From positions 850 to 20,065 of the forward strand of contig DHRN01000095.1 in assembly GCA_002411175.1 (NCBI GenBank): DNA of 19,216 nucleotides. Direction: 5' to 3'. Position 1 is the stretch's first letter, and each line of letters begins with the position of its first letter. Origin of the DNA: Anaerolineaceae bacterium UBA5311. GTDB lineage: Bacteria; Chloroflexota; Anaerolineae; Anaerolineales; Anaerolineaceae. Below are positions 14,208 to 19,216 of this stretch, in pieces. The notes beneath the pieces are model-generated. The model ran no database searches, was not told the origin of the DNA, and was given only the letters and a program-made list of their open reading frames with translations. Made by a program: the position numbers and the translations under genes.

Positions 14208-14257
14208 ACAATTTTGCTTGCGAAAACTATCAAAAGCAATATGTATGAGGAGTGAGG

Positions 14258-14890
14258 ATGGAGATTATCGATATTTCAGTCGGAATCAGGAACGGCATGC
14301 TGCTTTGGCCAGGGGAACCACCAGTGGAAATCGCCTGGGAGAACCGGATTGACGAAGGCGCAGGTTTTAATGATAGCTTACTACGCTTCGGGGCACATTC
14401 CGGCACCCATATTGATATGCCTTTACATTTTATCAAAGGTGGCGCCAGTACAGATGACCTGGACCTGAATCGTCTGATTGGACCGGTGAACGTTGTTGAA
14501 GTGCCCGATAATAAAACCAGTATCGATGCCGAATTTTTGGAGTCGTTGGGTTTGGAAGATGTAACCAGGCTGCTTTTTAAGACCACCAGTGGAAAAAGAT
14601 GGGCTGATTCTTCTTTACCATTTGATGAAAAACTTGTCGCGCTCGACCGAAGCGGAGCCAGGTGGGTGGTGGATAAAGGGATAAAATTAGTTGGGATTGA
14701 TTATCTCTCAATTGCACCGTATGAAGATATCGAAGTTCCGCATCAGATCTTACTTTCAAACAACGTGGTCGTTCTTGAGACCCTGGATTTGCGGGAAGCC
14801 CGGGCAGGGGAGTATGAATTAATTTGCCTTCCTTTGAAACTGATCGGGCGTGAAGCAGCACCTGCCAGAGCAATTTTGATTAAAAAATAA
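14258..14890 (+). CDS. cyclase-family (kynurenine formamidase-like) metal hydrolase
   Basis: Cyclase/KynB family (PF04199 type), 210 aa, the usual length. The signature HSGTHIDMPLHF (47-58) carries the metal ligands His47, His51, Asp53 and, in the usual pattern, His57. WPGEPP near the N terminus and GIDYLSIAPYED are also typical. Members hydrolyse N-formylkynurenine, isatin or similar amides; the substrate here is not identifiable and no tryptophan-catabolism genes are nearby. ATG 14258 was chosen over the in-frame GTG at 14252 because AGGAG (14248-14252) is spaced five nt before the ATG and would overlap the GTG. The gene is divergent from the thiolase gene and convergent with dinB. Confidence 0.9.
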   Translation: MEIIDISVGIRNGMLLWPGEPPVEIAWENRIDEGAGFNDSLLRFGAHSGTHIDMPLHFIKGGASTDDLDLNRLIGPVNVVEVPDNKTSIDAEFLESLGLEDVTRLLFKTTSGKRWADSSLPFDEKLVALDRSGARWVVDKGIKLVGIDYLSIAPYEDIEVPHQILLSNNVVVLETLDLREARAGEYELICLPLKLIGREAAPARAILIKK

Positions 14891-14944
14891 TCCAATCAAT
14901 AAGGCTCTGACAGAATCAGGGAGAACGCCTGGATTCAAAAAGAG

Positions 14945-14976
14945 GGTGACGAGGATTACGAATTGTCACCTGTTTT
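14945..14976 (+). terminator. possible terminator of the cyclase gene
   Basis: GGTGAC (14945-14950) and GTCACC (14965-14970) form a 6-bp stem with a 14-nt loop, followed by TGTTTTT. The second arm overlaps the last codons of convergent dinB. The large loop makes this only a moderate candidate. Confidence 0.4.
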
Positions 14977-16150
14977 TCCCCTTCAGTGTGTCAGCGCGTT
15001 TGATGATGTCTTTCCCGAAGCGATCGCGCAGGTCATCAACCGCCTTTGTGAGGTCTTCTTTTTTGGCACCATCATCGTCAAACAATCCGAGCTGGCGGTG
15101 GGGTTTGTCAAGGTTGGTTACGCCGACCCCCAGCAGCCTTACTGCCCGTCCTCTCGACCAGTGCTTCAAAAATAGGTTTTGAGCTTCCTCATAGATATTC
15201 TGGTCGAGATTTGTGCATTCTTTAATGCTGGTTTGGCGGGTGTAGGTTGAAAAATCGGAATAACGGATCTTGATCTGGACAACACTGCCTGCCAACTCCG
15301 CCTTACGCAGGCGTGAACCAACTTTCTCAGAAAGCCCCCGCAAAATTTTCAACAAATTCCCTTCATCGTCCTGGTCTTCATGAAAAGTAATTTCATTACT
15401 GACCGACTTTGGGTCACTGCTTTCAGGATAAATCGGCGTATGATCGATGCCCCTTGCCCGGCGACGCATCGATTCACCATGCTTACCAAAAAATATCCTG
15501 ATATCGGCGTCACTCAATGCCGCCAGCCTGCCGATCGTCGTGATTCCCCGCTGGCGCAGGTGGGCGGCAGTTTTCGGACCGACTCCCCAGAGTGCCTGTA
15601 TGTCAAGTGGAGCCAGGAATTCTTCCTCTTTGCCCGGTTCCACCACTGTAATTTTTTGAGGAGAACGACCGGATTTCACCTGTTTCTTGCCGAAATCATT
15701 CGCCATTTTAGCGACCAGCCGGCTGGTTGCGCAGCCCAGTGAGCAGGGCAACCCGGTTTCATCCATGACCCGTTTTTGTAAATCAAGCGCGATTGAACCA
15801 ATCGGCTGGGGCATATCACTGACATCCAAAAATGCTTCATCTATGGATACCGCCTCAACAATTGGCGATGTGTCCCGCAGAATATCCATCACCTTTTTGG
15901 AATACTCACTATAATGCCGAAAACCACTGCGAACCAATATCAGATCAGGCAACAGGTGAAGGGCTTCGCGTGTGGGCATGGCTGAGCGCACACCGTGCAG
16001 CCTGGCAGCATAGGAAGCCGAGGTAATCACCCCGCGACCGCTCGGGCTTCCACCGACAGCGAAAGCTTTCCCTTTCAGAGTTGGGTCAAGCAACTCTTCG
16101 ACTGAACAGAAGAAAGCATCCAGGTCAAGGTGAATAATTTTGCGTTCCAT
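14966..16150 (-). CDS. dinB: DNA polymerase IV (Y-family translesion polymerase)
   Basis: Error-prone lesion-bypass polymerase, 394 aa. The palm catalytic residues are Asp9 in HLDLDAFF and Asp104/Glu105 in VSIDEAFLDV. Phe14 is in the steric-gate position. The helix-hairpin-helix region WGVGPKTAAHLRQRG (188-202) and the little-finger domain follow. A beta-clamp-binding motif QLGLF is at 353-357, followed by a further 37-residue tail, so the clamp motif is not at the very C terminus. The ATG at 16150 is the family's normal N terminus but has no ribosome-binding site. It lies 6 nt after the T run of a strong hairpin that closes gyrB, so its expression must depend on read-through or a promoter hidden in that region. 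Confidence 0.96.
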   Translation of the reverse strand: MERKIIHLDLDAFFCSVEELLDPTLKGKAFAVGGSPSGRGVITSASYAARLHGVRSAMPTREALHLLPDLILVRSGFRHYSEYSKKVMDILRDTSPIVEAVSIDEAFLDVSDMPQPIGSIALDLQKRVMDETGLPCSLGCATSRLVAKMANDFGKKQVKSGRSPQKITVVEPGKEEEFLAPLDIQALWGVGPKTAAHLRQRGITTIGRLAALSDADIRIFFGKHGESMRRRARGIDHTPIYPESSDPKSVSNEITFHEDQDDEGNLLKILRGLSEKVGSRLRKAELAGSVVQIKIRYSDFSTYTRQTSIKECTNLDQNIYEEAQNLFLKHWSRGRAVRLLGVGVTNLDKPHRQLGLFDDDGAKKEDLTKAVDDLRDRFGKDIIKRADTLKGKNR

Positions 16151-16156
16151 TGGTAG

Positions 16157-16182
16157 AAAAATCGCCTGACTACTCAGGCGAT
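16157..16182 (-). terminator. strong intrinsic terminator between gyrB and dinB
   Basis: On the minus strand ATCGCCTGA, loop GTAG, TCAGGCGAT: a perfect 9-bp stem with a tetraloop directly followed by T residues (five T in a row counting the last stem base). It starts 6 nt after the gyrB stop and ends 6 nt before the dinB ATG. Confidence 0.88.
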
Positions 16183-16188
16183 AATCCT

Positions 16189-18105
16189 TTATACATCCAG
16201 ATTGCGAACCTCTTTGGCATGGGTCTGAATAAAACGCCGCCGCGGCGGGACTTCAGAACCCATGAGCATATCGAAGGTCTGATCTGCTTCAACAGCGTCT
16301 TCGATGTCCACTTGAAGCAAGGTGCGATTTTCAGGGTTCATGGTAGTTTCCCACAACTGTTCAGGATTCATTTCACCAAGACCCTTGTAACGTGAGAGGT
16401 TTACTTTGCCAATTCCACCCATTCTTGCCGCGATTCTTTCCATTTCGGCATCACTATAGGCATAGGCGACCTGGTTGCGGAAGCTGACCCGATAGAGCGG
16501 TGGCTGGGCGATATACAGGTGACCCTCGTCAATCAGCGGCTGCATGTATCTGAAAAACAGGGTCAACAGAAGCGTGCGAATGTGGGCGCCGTCAACGTCG
16601 GCATCGGTCATGATGATTACTTTCCCGTAACGTAAACCTTTCAGGTCAAAAGAATCACCTATTCCGGTTCCAAGGGCTGAAACCAGGGCTCTGACTTCCC
16701 GGTTGCCCAGGATCTTGTCCAGGCGGGCACGCTCGGTATTCAGGATTTTCCCCCGCAGAGGCAAAATTGCCTGGAAATGCCGGTCACGTCCTTGTTTTGC
16801 AGAACCTCCAGCCGACTCACCTTCTACAATAAACATCTCAGATTTGTTCGGGTCACGTTCGGAGCAATCGGCGAGTTTTCCGGGCAGGGTCATCGACTCA
16901 AGCGCTGACTTGCGGATCACCAGGTCGCGCGCTTTCTTGGCAGCATCACGCGCACGAGCAGAAGTCAGACATTTTTGGATAATCGCTTTCCCAGCGCTGG
17001 GATTCTCATCCAGGAAGGTGGAAATGGTCTCGCCAACGACTTGCTGGACGTAGGTTTGCACGTCCGCGTTCATCAATTTCACCTTGGTCTGACTCTCAAA
17101 TTGTGGATCAGGATGCTTGATACTGATTATGCCGGTCAACCCCTCGCGTGTATCTTCACCAGTGAAGTTCTGATCGCTGTCCTTGAGCAAACCAGATTTA
17201 CGACCATAATCGTTAATGCTGCGGGTAATTGCAGCCCGAAGACCGGTCAGGTGAGTACCACCGTCACCTGTGTTGATTGTGTTGGCGAAGCTGTAGATCG
17301 ATTCTGAGTATGTGTCGGTATACTGGACGGCAAACTCAATATTTACACCAGCGACCTCTTTTTCTCCGTAAATCATGGGATGCAGGGTCTGGCGGTTGCG
17401 GTTGACATAACGCGCAAACGACGCGATTCCGCCTTCAAAATGGAAGGTCATCTCTCTGCCGGCTCTTTCATCAATCAGCTTGATGGTGATGCCGCGGGTA
17501 ACGAAAGCCATTTCCCTGAACCTTTGGGCAAGTGTTTCAAAACGGAAACTGGCTTCTTCCAGGAAGATGGAGCGGTCGTACCGGAAGGTAGTGGAAGTTC
17601 CGGTTTTGTCACCCTTATAGGTGCCAACCGCGGCGACTTCGCCTTGCGGAATGCCTTTTTCATAGCGTTGGAAATAAATTTTGTGATCCCGTTGGACCGT
17701 TACTTCACACCATTCCGAAAGCGCGTTAACAGCCGAAACGCCAACACCGTGCAAGCCGCCGGAGACTTTATAGCTGCCTCCGCCAAACTTGCCGCCGGCA
17801 TGCAATACCGTCATAACAACTTGTAAAGCTGATATTCCTTTTTCACGATGGATATCGACAGGAATGCCGCGACCGTCATCCCTGACCGTGACGCTCTCAT
17901 CAGCATGGATCGTGACGGCTATCTCGGTAGCGCTTCCAGCCAGGGCTTCATCAATCGAGTTGTCCACAACTTCATAGATTAAATGGTGCAGCGCCTTGGA
18001 GTCAGTGCCGCCGACATACATCCCCGGGCGTCTGCGTACGGCTTCGAGTCCTTCCAGGATTTGAATGGCTTCTGCATCGTAATTGACAGAATTATTTTTT
18101 TTCAA
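16189..18105 (-). CDS. gyrB: DNA gyrase subunit B
   Basis: ATPase subunit of gyrase, which introduces negative supercoils together with GyrA; 638 aa, the usual length for GyrB without the long insert of E. coli. GHKL ATPase motifs: EVVDNSIDE (Glu45, Asn49), DDGRGIPV (76-83) and GGLHGVG (116-122). The QTK loop is at 339-341 (SQTKVKL). PGKLADC and the Toprim EGESAGGSAKQGRDR (428-442) and DADVDGAH (501-508) are all intact. The C-terminal RYKGLGEMNPEQLWETTM is present. The start is TTG at 18105, preceded by GGAGA at suitable spacing; the next in-frame Met is inside the ATPase domain, so TTG is well supported. It follows the membrane-protein gene by 12 nt in one operon. gyrA is not in the window. 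Confidence 0.97.
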   Translation of the reverse strand: MKKNNSVNYDAEAIQILEGLEAVRRRPGMYVGGTDSKALHHLIYEVVDNSIDEALAGSATEIAVTIHADESVTVRDDGRGIPVDIHREKGISALQVVMTVLHAGGKFGGGSYKVSGGLHGVGVSAVNALSEWCEVTVQRDHKIYFQRYEKGIPQGEVAAVGTYKGDKTGTSTTFRYDRSIFLEEASFRFETLAQRFREMAFVTRGITIKLIDERAGREMTFHFEGGIASFARYVNRNRQTLHPMIYGEKEVAGVNIEFAVQYTDTYSESIYSFANTINTGDGGTHLTGLRAAITRSINDYGRKSGLLKDSDQNFTGEDTREGLTGIISIKHPDPQFESQTKVKLMNADVQTYVQQVVGETISTFLDENPSAGKAIIQKCLTSARARDAAKKARDLVIRKSALESMTLPGKLADCSERDPNKSEMFIVEGESAGGSAKQGRDRHFQAILPLRGKILNTERARLDKILGNREVRALVSALGTGIGDSFDLKGLRYGKVIIMTDADVDGAHIRTLLLTLFFRYMQPLIDEGHLYIAQPPLYRVSFRNQVAYAYSDAEMERIAARMGGIGKVNLSRYKGLGEMNPEQLWETTMNPENRTLLQVDIEDAVEADQTFDMLMGSEVPPRRRFIQTHAKEVRNLDV

Positions 18106-18117
18106 AATGTTCTCCGC

Positions 18118-19110
18118 TTATTGATTCAGAGACTGAGGTATATCAGCGTCTGGAATTTGTGAATTTATTACGCTTTGTTGCGCGTCGATGTAGAAATGAA
18201 AACTGGCTACGTACATCAGCGTAGTTACCAGGGCATGCCCGATTATGGAAACGATCAGCATCCACGAATTGTCTGCTGGTACCTGCCAGAGGAAATTAGT
18301 TAAATAGGTAATCAGAAATGCCAGGAGAATAAAAATTGAGGTCTTCCCGTTTGTCGGTCTGACTGTCTTGATACTGTTCCTGATCGAGTTGACGAACTTA
18401 TTGTCGAACAGCACGATATCGTGGGGTATAAAAAACAGGGGAATAAAAGCTGAAATAAGGATCAAACTTAAAAAGAAGTATCCAATCGATCCAAAAATTG
18501 GCACCAGGGCACTGATCACTGAGATCAGGATAAGCGCTGGTGTGATAATCAGGAAGAAAACGACAATCGATGAAAGTGGAATCAAAAATAATGAACTCAG
18601 ATTATTAAGAATACTACTCTGCTTTGAATAGATTGGCTGTTTTGAAATTGACAAAGCGATCAGAATGAAGAATAACGCGCCTAAAATAAACCCAATCATC
18701 GAAAAAATGAGTATATATGCGAACGCCTGCCCTCCGCTTTGTACCTGGACGGATGTAAAGCTGCCCGCAGGGTTTTCTGACAGGTTTCTAAAGGCGAGCA
18801 CGCTGGGTACTCCAATCGGGTAGCTGCGCAAAAAGGCGGACAGGCTAAAATTTTCGATCAGGGCGAGGATAGCCTCGGTCATTTCCTGCCAGACTGTGAC
18901 AACCTCAGCAGAGGCAGTTGGTGGCAAAGTGAAAGAATTTAGAGCTGCTTCAAATTGATCAAAAATCAAAAACCGCTTGCCGAAAAGGAAGTATAAATCC
19001 AGTAAAATTGGGAATAGCAAAAGGTAAGCATGCCTCGACACGGTGTCTATCGATGCTTTAAAAGCCCGGAATACCTTAGGCTGAATTCGCGCTGGTGGGA
19101 CGATTCTCAT
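18118..19110 (-). CDS. polytopic membrane protein of unknown function, 330 aa
   Basis: Not recognised. About six hydrophobic segments can be seen: near 28-45, 128-154, 172-200, 203-228, 256-276 and 282-304. The less hydrophobic loop at 46-127 lies between the first two. It has no motif typical of transporters or enzymes, and the layout resembles the generic multi-helix proteins often seen as uncharacterised genes in Chloroflexota. The ATG at 19110 follows an extended -10 box by 9 nt with no ribosome-binding site, so the message would be nearly leaderless. It is the first gene of an operon with gyrB (12-nt gap). Confidence 0.8.
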   Translation of the reverse strand: MRIVPPARIQPKVFRAFKASIDTVSRHAYLLLFPILLDLYFLFGKRFLIFDQFEAALNSFTLPPTASAEVVTVWQEMTEAILALIENFSLSAFLRSYPIGVPSVLAFRNLSENPAGSFTSVQVQSGGQAFAYILIFSMIGFILGALFFILIALSISKQPIYSKQSSILNNLSSLFLIPLSSIVVFFLIITPALILISVISALVPIFGSIGYFFLSLILISAFIPLFFIPHDIVLFDNKFVNSIRNSIKTVRPTNGKTSIFILLAFLITYLTNFLWQVPADNSWMLIVSIIGHALVTTLMYVASFHFYIDAQQSVINSQIPDADIPQSLNQ

Positions 19111-19119
19111 AACCTTATA

Positions 19120-19128
19120 ATTATACCA
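19120..19128 (-). promoter_or_regulatory. extended -10 promoter of the membrane-protein/gyrB operon
   Basis: TGGTATAAT on the minus strand is a full extended -10 element (TGnTATAAT). Its 3' end is 9 nt before the ATG, so the leader would be only a few bases. No -35 match is seen, which is normal for extended -10 promoters. Confidence 0.6.
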
Positions 19129-19201
19129 TTTAACCCTGTTTCCTGCACGCCACGGAGGCTATCTCAGCAATTCTCAATATGGAAAAATATGTTTATTTTT
19201 A

Positions 19202-19216
19202 TGTTGTAGGGGACGG
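19202..19216. repeat. edge of another TAGGG-family repeat
   Basis: TGTTGTAGGGGAC at the window end matches 9141-9153 with one difference. Probably the left end of a further copy that continues beyond the window. Confidence 0.45.

Overview
The window reads as a stretch of a bacterial chromosome of moderate GC content (about half by eye). It most likely comes from an Anaerolineae-type member of the Chloroflexota. This placement is an inference from three things: a split-up, non-dcw ftsZ locus, the GH57/DUF3536 and very long GH13 proteins, and dispersed short repeats of the 'TGTCATCCTGAG..GAAGGATCT' kind that I associate with such genomes. No rRNA, transposase, phage gene or CRISPR array is visible, so this is mostly core chromosome with repeat-rich spacers.

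Layout. Positions 1-550 are a gene-free stretch of short dispersed and inverted repeats. Two convergent tRNA genes, Pro(GGG) on + and Arg(UCT) on -, share a bidirectional terminator. A minus-strand pair of unknown genes (529 aa then 140 aa) covers 1024-3044. A minus-strand ftsZ operon covers 3343-6429: a TIM-barrel glycosidase-like protein, FtsZ, a 73-aa protein, and a C-tail-anchored membrane protein with a GTG start. It ends at a strong hairpin (3285-3318).

Divergently, a translationally coupled + strand pair encodes an NDUFA9-like NAD(P)-binding SDR and a short GH57/DUF3536 glycosidase. A repeat-rich spacer (8787-9518) separates it from the convergent minus-strand genes for a 1151-aa GH13 protein and a thiolase. 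A cyclase/formamidase-family gene diverges from the thiolase across a short spacer that carries a perfect 14-bp palindrome. It converges on dinB (Pol IV), which lies directly downstream of gyrB and an unknown six-helix membrane protein gene.

How the genes work together. The GH57 and GH13 proteins suggest alpha-glucan metabolism. The thiolase and cyclase may be co-regulated acyl-CoA or small-molecule metabolism. The ftsZ operon links the division GTPase to three uncharacterised proteins. The most interesting observations are: a 59-bp imperfect direct repeat (46/59) joining the 3' ends of the convergent GH57 and GH13 genes across about 0.7 kb of repeat DNA; an FtsZ whose T7 loop has His where a catalytic Asp is usual; an ftsZ neighbour that looks like a catalytically dead glycosidase (NQPN for NEPN); and a textbook terminator sitting 6 nt before the dinB start codon.
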